Shown: positions 31,738-41,400 of the stretch, piece by piece
Layout of the letters: every line of letters begins with the position of its first letter
How positions within the stretch are numbered: position 1 is the first letter of the stretch
Assembly (NCBI GenBank): GCA_005882635.1
Contig: VBFG01000008.1
Location: 1 to 41,972 of the forward strand
Direction of reading: 5' to 3'
Length of the DNA stretch: 41,972 bases
Origin: Chloroflexota bacterium
GTDB taxonomy: Bacteria > Chloroflexota > Limnocylindria > Limnocylindrales > CSP1-4
Position numbers and translations under genes: made by a program
The notes under the pieces: model-generated
Databases searched by the model: none
The model's input: only the letters and a program-made list of their open reading frames with translations
Told to the model about the DNA's origin: nothing

Positions 31738-33050
31738 GTGACGTCGAGGCCATCCTCGGCGAAGGTTGTGTCATCTTGCGTGTCACGATCGTCGGGCTCG
31801 CCGTCGGCTCGACCGCCGTCGTCCGTCTCGATGCCTCGCGCCTCGAGCGGGCTCATCGGGTCGTGCTCGAACGGGGCCGGGAGTCGCGATCCGACCAGGC
31901 GCGCCCGGGTGATCGCCCGCTCGCCGAACCGATGGCGGACCTCGTCGGCCGCCTCCACGGCCCGCCTCCGACGAGGATCCTCGAGCCCGAACAAGGCGAG
32001 CTGTTCGCGCTCGCCGAGACCGCTGGCCGTCACCCCGAGGAGCCGGATCCGCACGCCGCGGACCTCCGGCCTCGCGAGGTCAAGCGCCGTCCGGAAGATC
32101 GGCTCGGTCAGGTCCGTGGGATCAGGGAGGGTCCGCTGGCGGGTGATCGTGCGGAACGTCGTGTCGCGGATCTTGACCGTGATCGTCGATGCCTTCACGC
32201 CGCTGTCGCGGAGCCGGCCGGCGACACCCTCGCTCATGCCGAGGAGCGTCCGCTCGATGACGTCGGGGTCCGAGGTGTCGACGTCGAAGGTGTGCTCGTG
32301 ACCGATCGACTTCGCGGGATCGCGTCCGCCCACGGGATCGGCATCGAGCCCTCGCGCCCGCTCGCCCAGCGCCGCGCCGTGCTTGCCGAAGCGTCGCACG
32401 AGGAGGTCCTCCGGCAGGCCCGCCAGGTCGCCGATCGTCCGCACGCCGTAGTCCCGCAACGCCTCGGCCAACTTGGCGCCGACACCCCACAGACGACCGA
32501 TCTCGAGTGGGGCGAGGAACGCCGCCTCGGTGCCGGGCTCGACGACGACGAGCCCGTCCGGCTTCCGGAGGTCCGAGGCGATCTTGGCGACGAGCTTCGT
32601 CGTCGCCACGCCGACCGAGATCGTCAGGTCGACCGCCGAGCGAATCTCGTCCTTGATCTGGCGGCCGATCTGCTCGCCGTCGCCGAACAGGATTCGCGAA
32701 CCCGTGACGTCGAGGAACGCCTCGTCGATCGAGATCGGCTCGACGAGCGGCGTGAACCGCCGGAGGACCGCCATGACCTGGCGGCTGACCGCCTGGTACT
32801 TCGCGCCGTCGACCGGGAGGAAGATCCCGCGGGGACACAAGGCGCCGGCCGTTCGAAGCGGCATCGCCGAGTGGACGCCGAACGCCCGAGCCTCATAGCT
32901 CGCGGTGCTGACGACGCCCCGATCGTGCGGGCCGCCGCCGCCGACGATGACCGGCTTCCCGCGGAGCTCGGGCCGATCCCGTTGCTCGACCGCGGCGAAG
33001 AACGCGTCGAGATCGACGTGGAGGATGGTTCGCGGATGCGCCTGGGTCAC
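31734..33050 (-). CDS. dinB: DNA polymerase IV
   Basis: 438 residues, GTG at 33050 (MTQAHPRTILHVDLDAFFAAVEQ). Y-family translesion polymerase: metal-binding Asp13, Asp109 and Glu110 (SIDEAFLD), the steric-gate region DAFFAAVE, and the little-finger domain to about residue 345. E-QLALF-GL at 350-354 is a beta-clamp-binding motif, so it works at the replication fork. An acidic, low-complexity tail of ~60 residues follows, longer than usual. I found no LexA box before its own start; the two SOS boxes lie after it. It may be expressed constitutively or from further upstream. Confidence 0.95.
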   Translation of the reverse strand: MTQAHPRTILHVDLDAFFAAVEQRDRPELRGKPVIVGGGGPHDRGVVSTASYEARAFGVHSAMPLRTAGALCPRGIFLPVDGAKYQAVSRQVMAVLRRFTPLVEPISIDEAFLDVTGSRILFGDGEQIGRQIKDEIRSAVDLTISVGVATTKLVAKIASDLRKPDGLVVVEPGTEAAFLAPLEIGRLWGVGAKLAEALRDYGVRTIGDLAGLPEDLLVRRFGKHGAALGERARGLDADPVGGRDPAKSIGHEHTFDVDTSDPDVIERTLLGMSEGVAGRLRDSGVKASTITVKIRDTTFRTITRQRTLPDPTDLTEPIFRTALDLARPEVRGVRIRLLGVTASGLGEREQLALFGLEDPRRRRAVEAADEVRHRFGERAITRARLVGSRLPAPFEHDPMSPLEARGIETDDGGRADGEPDDRDTQDDTTFAEDGLDVT

Positions 33051-33162
33051 CCGCCCATCATCGCTCGACCGCGCGAGCGCGCGATTCCGTCAAACGACCG
33101 CAGGAGGTTCGGTAGACAGAAGCCGGGACTGAGGCACCCGATGAGTGGGCGGCTGAGCCTCG

Positions 33163-33609
33163 CTAACCCTTGGGTTCGACGACGACGGTCACCTCGGGCG
33201 ACAGGCCGGCGAACACCTTGATCGCGACCTTGTACGTGCCGAGCGACTTGAGCGGCTCGTCCAGGTCGATCTTGTGGCGGTCGACCTCGATCCCGCGGCG
33301 GGCGAGCGCATCGCCGATGTCCTTCGACGTGATCGACCCGTACAGCTTCCCGCCCTCGCCGACCTTCACTCCCATCGTGAGCGTCGTCGACGCGATCCGG
33401 GTGGCCGCGATCTCGCCCTCCTCGCGCTCGCGCTTGCGCTTGTCCTCGCGGCTGGCGATGTCGTGCTGCCAGGCGCGGTAAGCGCCGCCGGCGGCCGGGA
33501 CGGCCACCCCCTGCGGGATCAGGAAGTTCGTGGCGAAGCCATCGGCGACCTGCTTCATCTCGCCGCTCTTCCCGAGCTTGTCGACGTCCTTGGTCAGGAT
33601 GACCTTCAC
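33163..33609 (-). CDS. rplI: Ribosomal protein L9
   Basis: 148 residues from the GTG at 33609, with AAGGAGG upstream. MKVILTKDVDKLGKSGEMKQVADGFATNFLIPQGVAVPA is the L9 N-terminal domain that binds 23S rRNA; the long charged helix (SREDKRKREREEGEIAATR) and C-terminal domain follow, with GKLYGSITSKDI. Length is normal. The nine-codon extension upstream is rejected. Its GTG overlaps the TGA of the DUF1232 gene (GTGA). rplI beside dnaB-type replication genes is common in bacteria, though here lexA and dnaB are on the other strand. Confidence 0.96.
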   Translation of the reverse strand: MKVILTKDVDKLGKSGEMKQVADGFATNFLIPQGVAVPAAGGAYRAWQHDIASREDKRKREREEGEIAATRIASTTLTMGVKVGEGGKLYGSITSKDIGDALARRGIEVDRHKIDLDEPLKSLGTYKVAIKVFAGLSPEVTVVVEPKG

Positions 33610-34121
33610 GCGATCGGTTCCTCCTTGTTGATCCACTGCCGGACGCGCGGCCCGATGCCCGAACTCTCCACCGCCGCAGCGGCCTGCCCGAGCAGATCGG
33701 GGATCCGCCGGATCGTCCTGCGGACCGGCCCTGGCGTCAATCGCCGGATCCGGGCGACGTCCTCGTCGAACGCCGCTCTGTCGATGTCGAGCTCGGCCAG
33801 CTTCTCCGCGAGGAGCTCATCCGGGACACCGTCCAGGAAGAGGTCGACCGCAAGGATCACGACGACCAGGTCGTCGAGGCCCCCGAGGAGCGGGATCTCG
33901 TCCGGAATCAGGTCTCGCCCGATGAGGACGTAGCCGGCGGCGCCGGCGAGGAACGCCTTGCGCGCCGCGGGAGTGCGCTCGTCGAGGATCAGTGACAGCA
34001 TGAGCCGGGCGTACAACGGCGCCCGACTGGCGATTGGCATGAAGGCCAGCAGTCCGAGGGCGCGACCGAGCGCGGTCGAGCGCCGACTCCCGTGATCCCG
34101 TTCGTTCGAACCGCGCGCCAT
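33606..34121 (-). CDS. DUF1232 membrane protein
   Basis: 171 residues, ATG at 34121. AAGYVLIGRDLIPDEIPLLGGLDDLVVVILAVDLFLDGVP is the DUF1232 signature (Y-x-x-x-x-x-D-L-I-P-D-x-I-P-x-x-G-x-x-D-D), a short membrane-associated helical hairpin. A basic N-terminus and amphipathic segment (LALFMPIASRAPLYARLM-like) precede it. Function of the family is not established. The stop overlaps the rplI start, so the ribosomal protein is translated in a coupled way from a membrane-protein message, an uncommon pairing. Divergent from lexA across ~150 bp. Confidence 0.85.
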   Translation of the reverse strand: MARGSNERDHGSRRSTALGRALGLLAFMPIASRAPLYARLMLSLILDERTPAARKAFLAGAAGYVLIGRDLIPDEIPLLGGLDDLVVVILAVDLFLDGVPDELLAEKLAELDIDRAAFDEDVARIRRLTPGPVRRTIRRIPDLLGQAAAAVESSGIGPRVRQWINKEEPIA

Positions 34122-34222
34122 GACGATCCCCGTCCAGCCACCGGCCGATGACGCGCGTGCCGCGCGTCGACGCCGGGGTCGGTGAGTCTATCAGCCGGGC
34201 TGGTCCCCGGACGACGCCCACC

Positions 34223-34250
34223 TTGACATCGAACGTCCGTTCGGTATCAT
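34223..34250 (+). promoter_or_regulatory. lexA promoter with SOS box
   Basis: TTGACA (34223-34228), 16 nt, TATCAT (34245-34250). CGAAC-GTCC-GTTCG (34230-34243), a perfect palindromic LexA box, fills the spacer, so LexA would block its own promoter. Confidence 0.92.
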
Positions 34251-34274
34251 GGTCGCCAGGACAAGGAGGCGCCG

Positions 34275-34925
34275 GTGACCAAGCACGATGCGGACCGAAA
34301 GGTCAGGATCCTGGATTTCATCGCAGCGACGCTGCGAGCGCGGGGCTTTCCTCCGTCGGTCCGGGAGATCGCGAAGGCGGTCGGCCTCGCCTCCACGTCC
34401 GCCGTCCACCATCACCTGCAGATCCTGGAGCGCGAGGGCTATCTCGAACGGGGCGCAGCCCAGTCGCGCGCGATCCGGCTCACGCCGTACGCGGCGATCC
34501 GGCTCGGTCTCGCTGCTGAGCTCGTGCCCCAGTCGATCGCGATGGAGGCGCACGTCCTGCCGGTCGTCGGTGAGATCGCCGCGGGTGGACCCATCGAGGC
34601 CTACCAGGACGCGTCGGAGACGGTCGGGATCCCGGACATGCTGGCGCCATCCGGCGACGCGTACGTGCTCAAGGTTCGGGGCGACTCGATGATCGATGCC
34701 CACATCGCGGACGGCGACTTCGTTCTCATCCGACCCCAATCGACCGCCCGGAACGGCGACATCGTGGTCGCCCAGGTCGAGGAGAACGCTGTGACCCTCA
34801 AGCGGTTCTTCAAGGAGAAGGACCGCATCCGGCTTCAGCCGGCGAACCAGGCGTATCCGCCGCAGTTCTACGACGACGTTCGGATCCAAGGCAAGCTGAT
34901 CGGGGTGATTCGAAGGCTCGACTAG
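34275..34925 (+). CDS. lexA: LexA repressor
   Basis: 216 residues, GTG at 34275 with AAGGAGG upstream. The N-terminal winged helix (VREIAKAVGLASTSAVHHHLQILEREGYL) binds the SOS box. The C-terminal S24 domain has the self-cleavage site Ala103-Gly104 (EIAAGGPIEA), Ser138 in GDSMID and Lys176 in AVTLKRFF. All parts for RecA-stimulated cleavage are present. The box in its own promoter and two before the DUF6504 gene define the SOS targets visible here. The long N-terminus with no extension is of normal length. Divergent from DUF1232-rplI and 89 bp before dnaB. Confidence 0.97.
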   Translation: MTKHDADRKVRILDFIAATLRARGFPPSVREIAKAVGLASTSAVHHHLQILEREGYLERGAAQSRAIRLTPYAAIRLGLAAELVPQSIAMEAHVLPVVGEIAAGGPIEAYQDASETVGIPDMLAPSGDAYVLKVRGDSMIDAHIADGDFVLIRPQSTARNGDIVVAQVEENAVTLKRFFKEKDRIRLQPANQAYPPQFYDDVRIQGKLIGVIRRLD

Positions 34926-34968
34926 CAGCTGGGCGACCTGAGCGCCCGATCACAGAACGGTCAGGCGC

Positions 34969-34988
34969 CTGTCCACAGGGTTTCCACA
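34969..34988 (+). promoter_or_regulatory. Two DnaA-box-like sequences before dnaB
   Basis: CTGTCCACA (34969-34977) and GTTTCCACA (34980-34988) differ from TTGTCCACA/TTTTCCACA by the first base and are 11 bp apart, one helical turn. Confidence 0.4.
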
Positions 34989-35014
34989 GGCCGCCAACCG
35001 GCCAGGCGAAATCG

Positions 35015-36457
35015 GTGGACGAAGTTCGGGGACAAGTCCCTTCCGGGCACACCGGGCCAGACGTGACACTCAAGGTGACACGCTCTGCCGTCACCATCGA
35101 GGTGCCCGTGATCGATCGCCTGCCACCGCAAAGCCTCGAGGCCGAGCAATCGGTCCTCGGCGCGATCCTCATCGACCGCGACGCGGTTGTCGAGGTCGCC
35201 GAGTTCCTGCGGCCCGCGGACTTCTATCGGCAGTCGAACGGCAAGATCTTTGAGGCCGTGCTCGAGCTCTTCGAGCGCCGGGAGCCGATCGACATCGTCA
35301 CCGTCGCGGAGGCGCTCGAACGCTCGGACGACCTCGACAATGTCGGCGGGCGGGCCTACCTGTCGAGCCTGTCGAACTCGACGCCGACGGCCGTCCACGC
35401 CGTCCAGTACGCCCGGATCGTCGAACGCAAGGCCGTCCTTCGCAACCTGATCGGCGCGGCCGGCCGGATCGCCGGGATCGGCTACGAGGACCCGGCCGAG
35501 ATCCAGGAGGCGATCGACCGCGCCGAGGCGGAGCTCTACGCCGTCAGCCAGAAACGGGTCGACGTGGGCTTCGCCAAGCTGGACTCGCTGCTCCACCAGG
35601 CCTACGACCGCCTGGACTACCTGCACGCCCATCGCGGCGAGATCAGCGGGATCCGGACCGGCTTCACGGACCTCGACACCCTGACGACCGGCCTCCAGAA
35701 GAGCGACCTGGTGATCATCGCCGCCCGCCCGAGCGTCGGAAAGACGAGCTTCGCCCTCAACATCGCGGAGCACGCGGCGGTGCGCGACAAGCGGAGCGTC
35801 GGGATCTTCAGCCTGGAGATGAGCAAGGAGCAGCTCGTCCTCCGGCTCCTCTCGAGCGTCTCGAACATCGACAGCCAGCGGCTCCGGACCGGCTTCCTCG
35901 AGGAGCTCGATTTCGCCAGGATCGCGCCGGCGATGAACGCCCTGTCGGAGGCGCCGATCTACATCGACGACACGCCCAACATCAGCACGATGGAGCTCCG
36001 GACGAAGGCTCGCCGACTCCAGGCCGAGGCGGGCCTCGACATGGTCATCGTCGACTACCTCCAGCTGATGCAGGCGCAGACGACGACGCGCGATGCGAAC
36101 CGGGTTCAGGAGGTGTCGGAGATCTCACGCGGGCTGAAGGCACTCGCCCGAGAGCTCAGCGTTCCCGTCGTCGCCCTGTCGCAGCTGAGCAGGCAGCCGG
36201 AGATGCGCGAGTCGAAGGAGCCGCGACTGTCCGACCTCCGCGAGTCGGGTGCGATCGAGCAGGACGCCGATCTCGTGTGCTTCCTCTGGCGCGACAAGGA
36301 GCGCGGCGCCGACGACGCCGATCAGGACGGCGAGATCATCAACCTGCGATTGGCGAAGCACCGCAACGGCCCGACCGGCGAGGTCCAGCTCTGGTTCAAG
36401 AAGCGCCAGACGCGGTTTGTCTCCTACGCCGGCGAGCGCTTCGCCGAGGCTGGGTAA
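35015..36457 (+). CDS. dnaB: Replicative DNA helicase
   Basis: 480 residues, GTG at 35015; starts at 35062 or 35104 are also in frame since the conserved part begins RLPPQSLEAEQSVLGAIL. The N-terminal collar domain is followed by a RecA-like hexameric ATPase with Walker A ARPSVGKT (237-244), Walker B MVIVDYLQLM, VPVVALSQLSR and LRESGAIEQDADLV, and the ending LAKHRNGPTGEVQLWFKKRQTRF. It unwinds DNA ahead of the replisome. No intein or insertion. Two DnaA-box-like sites lie just upstream. It follows lexA on the same strand and converges on the dodecin gene. Confidence 0.97.
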   Translation: MDEVRGQVPSGHTGPDVTLKVTRSAVTIEVPVIDRLPPQSLEAEQSVLGAILIDRDAVVEVAEFLRPADFYRQSNGKIFEAVLELFERREPIDIVTVAEALERSDDLDNVGGRAYLSSLSNSTPTAVHAVQYARIVERKAVLRNLIGAAGRIAGIGYEDPAEIQEAIDRAEAELYAVSQKRVDVGFAKLDSLLHQAYDRLDYLHAHRGEISGIRTGFTDLDTLTTGLQKSDLVIIAARPSVGKTSFALNIAEHAAVRDKRSVGIFSLEMSKEQLVLRLLSSVSNIDSQRLRTGFLEELDFARIAPAMNALSEAPIYIDDTPNISTMELRTKARRLQAEAGLDMVIVDYLQLMQAQTTTRDANRVQEVSEISRGLKALARELSVPVVALSQLSRQPEMRESKEPRLSDLRESGAIEQDADLVCFLWRDKERGADDADQDGEIINLRLAKHRNGPTGEVQLWFKKRQTRFVSYAGERFAEAG

Positions 36458-36475
36458 CGAGACGTCCGGCTGTCG

Positions 36476-36496
36476 CGCGACGAACGCAGTCGCGTT
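36476..36496. terminator. Hairpin between dnaB and the dodecin gene
   Basis: CGCGAC-N7-GTCGCG followed by TTT, 18 nt after the dnaB stop and next to the convergent stop at 36497. Confidence 0.5.
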
Positions 36497-36700
36497 TCAG
36501 CCTTCGTACTCGAAGCCGATCTTGAGTTCGACACGGTATTCCACGATCTCGCCGTCGCGGACCTCGGCCGTCGACTTCACGACCTCGACCGTCTGGATGT
36601 TGCGAACGGTCTTTGCGGCCGTCTCGACGGCTCGGCGGGCCGCGTCGCTCCAGGAGTTCGGACTCCGGCCGACCATCTCGCGGATGATGATGACGCCCAT
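36497..36700 (-). CDS. Dodecin (flavin-binding small protein)
   Basis: 67 residues from the ATG at 36700 with AGGAGG 8 nt upstream; longer open frame rejected. MGVIIIREMVGRSPNSWSDAARRAVETAAKTVRNIQTVEVV and DGEIVEYRVELKIGFEYE follow dodecin closely, including the helix between the first two strands and the final long strand. Dodecins assemble as hollow 12-mers that store FMN, riboflavin or CoA; the aromatic stacking position cannot be placed with certainty here. Separate from the zinc-ribbon gene upstream by 124 bp containing a hairpin. Confidence 0.9.
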   Translation of the reverse strand: MGVIIIREMVGRSPNSWSDAARRAVETAAKTVRNIQTVEVVKSTAEVRDGEIVEYRVELKIGFEYEG

Positions 36701-36750
36701 GCCATGCGCCTCCTCTGTTCGGGAAGGCCAGTCTAGCCACCGAATCGGCG

Positions 36751-36773
36751 AGGCCGGCCGCGAAGGCCGGCCT
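36751..36773 (-). terminator. Hairpin after the zinc-ribbon gene
   Basis: AGGCCGGCC-GCGAA-GGCCGGCCT, a 9-bp perfect stem 52 nt past the stop at 36825. Confidence 0.5.
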
Positions 36774-36824
36774 GGCGATGCGGCAGCCGAGCCATGGAGG
36801 TCGATCGGCGCCTGGGAACCGCGG

Positions 36825-37130
36825 TCAGACGGTTGCTGGAGTGTCCACCGTCCCGGCACGAACCTTGTCGAAGCACGTGCTGCAATAGACCGGTCGGTCG
36901 TTGCGCGGCGCGAACGGGACGACGGCCTGGCCGCCGCAATTGCCGCAGATGGCGGCGTGGAACTCCCGTGGTCCGCCGACCGTCCGGGCCCGTTTCGCGA
37001 CAGCGCGGCATGACGGGCATCGTTGCGGGTCGTTCATCAGGCCCTTGCTCGAGAAGAAGGTCTGTTCGCCACTCGAGAACACGAACTCACTGGCGCAATC
37101 GCGGCAGGTGAGGGTCCGATCCTGGAACAC
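36825..37130 (-). CDS. Double zinc-ribbon protein
   Basis: 101 residues, GTG at 37130 with AGGAGG 11 nt and GGGAG closer. The N-terminal half is a zf-trcl-type ribbon: LTCRDCASEFVFSSGEQTFFSSKGLMNDPQRCPSCRAVAKR (two C-x-x-C). The C-terminal half is a second ribbon, ICGNCGGQAVVPFAPRNDRPVYCSTCFDKVR, of the CxxC-20-CxxC type. Likely binds two Zn and perhaps nucleic acid or a protein partner; family function is unknown. Start uncertain by a few codons, identity of the domains is clear. Confidence 0.85.
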   Translation of the reverse strand: MFQDRTLTCRDCASEFVFSSGEQTFFSSKGLMNDPQRCPSCRAVAKRARTVGGPREFHAAICGNCGGQAVVPFAPRNDRPVYCSTCFDKVRAGTVDTPATV

Positions 37131-37473
37131 GCTCTCCCGGTCCTCCTGGTGCGCCCCTATCGCCCCGGTCTTCGTCGCGGCCCCCCGCGCCGATCCGGAC
37201 GATCCGCCGACGCCAACAGGAGGGCACGCACCGACGGGTCGAGCCGGGATCGCACCCGGTACTCATGTGGCGGAGAATACCGGGGCCGTCAAGCGGTTTT
37301 TTAGGCGGAACCTCGCATGAAAATGGCCCGTCCAGCGACGAGATTCGCAGAGATCCAGCGCCAGTCGGTTGACAAAGGGCGCTCCGCTCGAGTCCCCGGG
37401 CCCGTCGTGGCTGCGGCAGACCGCGCCTCAAACTGTCCGGGAACCGGTCCAAAGGTCGCGACGTCCGGCCGCC
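37131..37473. other. Intergenic between zinc-ribbon and lipoprotein genes (divergent)
   Basis: No gene I can support. It holds an inverted repeat CCCGGTA (37255-37261) / TACCGGG (37278-37284), a T6 run at 37297-37302, TTGACG on the minus strand (37292-37287) and TTGACA on the plus strand (37370-37375). The T-run has only a 3-bp stem before it, so I do not call a terminator. The open frame 37503-37087 on the minus strand looks like chance. Confidence 0.45.
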
Positions 37474-38412
37474 ATGCTCACGAGATTTCGCGTGCCCGTC
37501 CATCGTCCCGCCGCCGCAGCCGTCGTCGCGCTCCTCGTCGCCGCCTGCAGCGGCGCGACGGGGTCACCGCCGACGACCGGCTCGCCGACCCCGTCGAATC
37601 CGCTCCCGTCGACCGCCCCCACCGCCTCCCCCGCTGCGACGGTCGGGCCGATCGACCATCTGACTGGCGCCAACGACGTCGTGCTCCGCCTCGAGCAGGG
37701 CGGCGGCTTCGCCCCGATGGAGCTCAACGCTTCGCAGGCGCCGATCTTCACGCTCTATGGCAATGGCGTGGTCATCTTCAAGCCCAAGGTCGAGACGTTC
37801 CCGGAGCCCGACGCTGCCGGCGTTGTCCACAGCATCCCGTGGCGGACGGCGAGCCTCGACGAGGGCCAGATCCAGGAGCTGCTCGCGTTCGCGATCGGCC
37901 CGGGCGGCCTCGGCACCGCCCGCGCCTCCTACGTCGAAGGCGGCATCGCGGATGCGCCGAACACGATCTTCAAGGTCAAGGCCGGCGGGCTCGACAAGAT
38001 GGTCGTCGTCAATGCCCTGGCCGAGGGCGGCGGGCAGGGCCCGGACGCAGCGGCCCGGTCGGCGTTCTCCAAGGTTTCCCAGCGGCTGAGCGACTTCGAC
38101 GCGGGCGGTACGATCGCCACCGATGTCTACCAGCCCGACGCGTTCCGGGGCGTCCTCATCGCTCGCGATTCACAGCCCGGCGTGACGCCCCAAGCATGGC
38201 CGTGGCCGGCGCTGAAGGTCGCCGACTTCAAGGAGAACCCGAACGGCGAGGGCGGGATCGCGTTCCCGCATCGGGCGCTCTCGAAGGCGGAGGTCGATGC
38301 CCTCGGCATCAAGGATGTCGTCGGCGGCCTGCAGAACGTCATCCTCACCGGAACCGACGGGAAGGTGTACAGCCTGATCCTGCGGCCGCTCCTGCCCGAG
38401 GAGTCGGAGTAG
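37474..38412 (+). CDS. Lipoprotein of unknown function
   Basis: 312 residues from the ATG at 37474; the upstream extension is rejected because the signal peptide starts here. MLTRFRVPVHRPAAAAVVALLVAAC-S gives a lipobox (LVAAC) with Cys25. A Thr/Ser/Pro linker of ~45 residues leads to a ~240-residue domain with LTGANDVVLRLEQGGGFAPMELNASQAPIFTLYGNGVVIF, reminiscent of beta-propeller or lipoprotein domains common in Actinobacteria and Chloroflexi; I cannot name the family. Downstream at 38430-38450 is a GGACGCCCCG-containing stretch like the DUF11 terminators. Confidence 0.8.
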   Translation: MLTRFRVPVHRPAAAAVVALLVAACSGATGSPPTTGSPTPSNPLPSTAPTASPAATVGPIDHLTGANDVVLRLEQGGGFAPMELNASQAPIFTLYGNGVVIFKPKVETFPEPDAAGVVHSIPWRTASLDEGQIQELLAFAIGPGGLGTARASYVEGGIADAPNTIFKVKAGGLDKMVVVNALAEGGGQGPDAAARSAFSKVSQRLSDFDAGGTIATDVYQPDAFRGVLIARDSQPGVTPQAWPWPALKVADFKENPNGEGGIAFPHRALSKAEVDALGIKDVVGGLQNVILTGTDGKVYSLILRPLLPEESE

Positions 38413-38429
38413 CCCGACTGCGACCTCTA

Positions 38430-38446
38430 GGACGCCCCGACGGGGG
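38430..38446 (+). terminator. Weak hairpin after the lipoprotein gene
   Basis: GGACGCCCC-GAC-GGGGGTC, stem with a bulged G, 17 nt past the stop. Starts with the same GGACGCCCCG as the DUF11 gene terminators and is likewise followed by GTCTC. Confidence 0.35.
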
Positions 38447-38482
38447 TCTCAGATAAGCCGGGGGTGAGGGCTCGTCGGCACC

Positions 38483-41400
38483 ATGCCGACGATGCCCAAC
38501 CGCAGCCTCCGGCTCGTTGACAGTCCGCGAGCCACGTCCGTATCGTTCGCGCCGCCCGATCCGGTCACGCTCGGTCCACCAGGGAGGAAACCCACGCGTG
38601 CGCCGATCGCGGTCGGCCCGGGGCGCGCGGTGACTGCGGCGCCCGACCGTGTCCGCGCCGACCGAGGACCCGGCGTGAGCTATCCGATCCAGCCCGGCAA
38701 GGTCCAGGCGCCGGCGCTGCGCGACGAAACACTCGCCCGGACCCGTCTGCTGGATTGGCTCGAGACGAAGATCCACAGTCGGGTGATCTTCGTGATCGCC
38801 GACGCCGGCTACGGCAAGACGACCCTTCTCGCCGATTTCTCGCGACGGACTCGGCTGCGGACGATCTGGTATCGGATCGATGAAGACGATCGCGACTGGG
38901 TCGGGTTCCTGTCGCATCTCATCGCGGCGGGTCGCGAGCACGACCCCGAGTTCGCGCCACGGACGACGGCCATGCTTCGGTCACTCGAACCCGGCGGGAC
39001 GACCCGCGATGACGCGATCGCTGCCTTCGTCGCCGAACTGCCATCGGTCGCGGCCGAAGGAGCCGCCCTCATCTTCGACGACTTCCACCTGGCCGACGAG
39101 GTCACCGACGTGCGGCTCATCGTGCGGGAGATCGTGGCCCGAGCTCCGGATCGGCTCTCGATCGTCTTCGCCAGCCGACGGCAACCGCCGGTGCCCGTCT
39201 CGAAGCTGCGGACCGTCGGCGAGCTCGCCGAGCTCGGGATCGGCGACCTTCGGTTCTCGGACAGTGAGCTCGAGCAGCTGTTCCGCGAGACATACGGGCG
39301 GCCGCTCGAACCCGACGTCCTGACCGAGCTTGCCAGGCGAACCGAGGGATGGGCGGCGTCGCTGACCCTCGTCCAGGCAGCCCTGCGAGAGCGATCGCCG
39401 GCGGAGACTCGATCGTTCATCCGTGGCCTGTCCGGCGCTCGCGACGAGCTGCACGACTACCTGGCGGAGGAGGTCGTGGGCGACCTGCCGCAGATCCACC
39501 AGCAGTTTCTGATGCGGACGTCAATCCTCCAGATCGTGACGCCGGAGCTGGCACAGGTCGCGACTGCCCTGACGGCGATCGAGGTCCAGTCGCTCATGCT
39601 CGAGTCCGAGCGACTTGGGCTGCTTGGCCGACGGCCAAACCGCCGGTCGACGGCTCAGCGCTACCACCCGCTCGTTCGAGAGTTCCTCGAGGAACGGCTG
39701 CGCCGCGAGGTCGGGTCGACCGGCGTCGACGACCTCCACATCAGCGTCGCCCGCTGGGCGGAGTCGACAGATTGGCGAACCGCTGCATACCACTTCGCTG
39801 CGGCTGAGCGGTGGCCGCACCTCCAGCGAGTCCTTGAGTCGCACGTAGAAACAATTGTGGCTTCGGGTGCGTTCTCCGCCGCAACTGAGTTCGCACGCCA
39901 GCTGCCTGACGGCACCAGTTCCGCAGCTGTCGAAGTCGTACTTGCGAGGCAGGCTAGTGCGATTGGCGACTTCGAGGCGGTAACGCGTCACGCTCAGCTC
40001 GCGTTCGAGTTGGCACCGACCAGCGATGTCGTCCTCGGGACCCTTGTCGCATCGAAGTTTTTCTCCGGTTCCTTCGAGGACGCTGCTGACCTGGGCAGGC
40101 AATGGGCCACCTCAGCGTCATCGCCCTTACAACGCGAGATAGCTCAAGCGTTCCTGTCAATCGTGGGAGCTTCCCTGCGCGATAGCATCGATGACGCAAT
40201 TCGCCAATGCGAGGGCCTGGCGGAGCGTGCCGCTCGAGATGGGTTACATCACGTTGAAGGCGTCAGCTGGCTAAACGCTGGGCACGCTCGGCTCGCGGCG
40301 GGTCAATTCGCCCAAGCAAAATCCTCCGCACTTCTCGCCATCGATGCACTCTCAATCAGCTCATCCGGAGCGGAACTCGGAGCCGCGCTGTCTCTGGACG
40401 CTGCAATCACGGCACTAGGTGGTGACCTACCGTCGGCGCGACAGAAGTTCGACGCCGCTCTCCTGAGCGTGAAAGGGGGCACTCGGACGGAGCTGGTAAG
40501 CGAGTACGCCGAGATCGAGGCATGGCTTGGGGACGCCGATCGAGCGACGCAACTGGTCGCAGGGCGACCTCGGCGCGAAGTCAACTCATCGACGCCGCTA
40601 GTACAGATTCTCGATGCGTTGCTTCTAGTCCGTCGCGGCAACTTCGATCTGGCGGCCGACGTCGCCACTGCAATTCCCCTGGACAAACCGACGGCCACCA
40701 CAGGGTTTCAGAGTCGCCTTCGAGCTACACGCGCGTTGTTGTGTGCCCTAAGCGACCGCGCCGAGGCCCAAGGTGAATCCCAGAACGCTATCGCGTTCGC
40801 CAATAGGCAGGGCGCTCAACTCTGGCGAGCCGTCGCGGAGCTCGCTCTAGGACACGCACAGAACGCAATGAATTCTGCCATCCATGGACTGCCCGAGGCT
40901 ATGAGCTCAGTGCTCTCGATGGGGGCAGAATTGATCGTTAGAAATCTTGACAGGATAGATGAACAAGCCTTGGCGAAGATCCGCGCCGCCGCCTCGTCGG
41001 CACCCGAGCGCTGGCGGCCGTGCCTGCGTCAAGAAATTGTGCGTGGTCGAATCGCGCGTCTTTCAGCTGCAAGGTTGCTTGATGTCGTTGGCGAACGCGA
41101 AGACATTTCTGTCCTGAGGCAGATAGCAAGGGAGCCAAGACGACAAGCCGCTGACCGAAAGCTTGGTCGAGGGCTAGCGCGGCGCCTGGCTCCACGCGTC
41201 CACATCGAGGATCTCGGTCGCCTGACCGTTCGGTCCGGTGATCTGGTGGTCGAAGGCGGCGAGATCCGGAGAAAGGTCCTGTCGCTTCTGTGTTTCCTCC
41301 TTACGCGACCGCGGTGGGCCGCAACGAGAGAGGAGGTCATGGAGGCGATGTGGCCTAACATGGATCCAAGCTCAGCGGTCAACTCGCTCAACCAATCGAT

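Noticed and set aside
37297-37302. Intrinsic terminator at the T6 run
   Set aside because: Only a 3-bp stem precedes it; more likely part of the divergent promoter region.
37087-37503. 138-codon minus-strand frame
   Set aside because: Overlaps the zinc-ribbon gene in another frame, low-complexity Arg/Gly/Pro product, no start signal.
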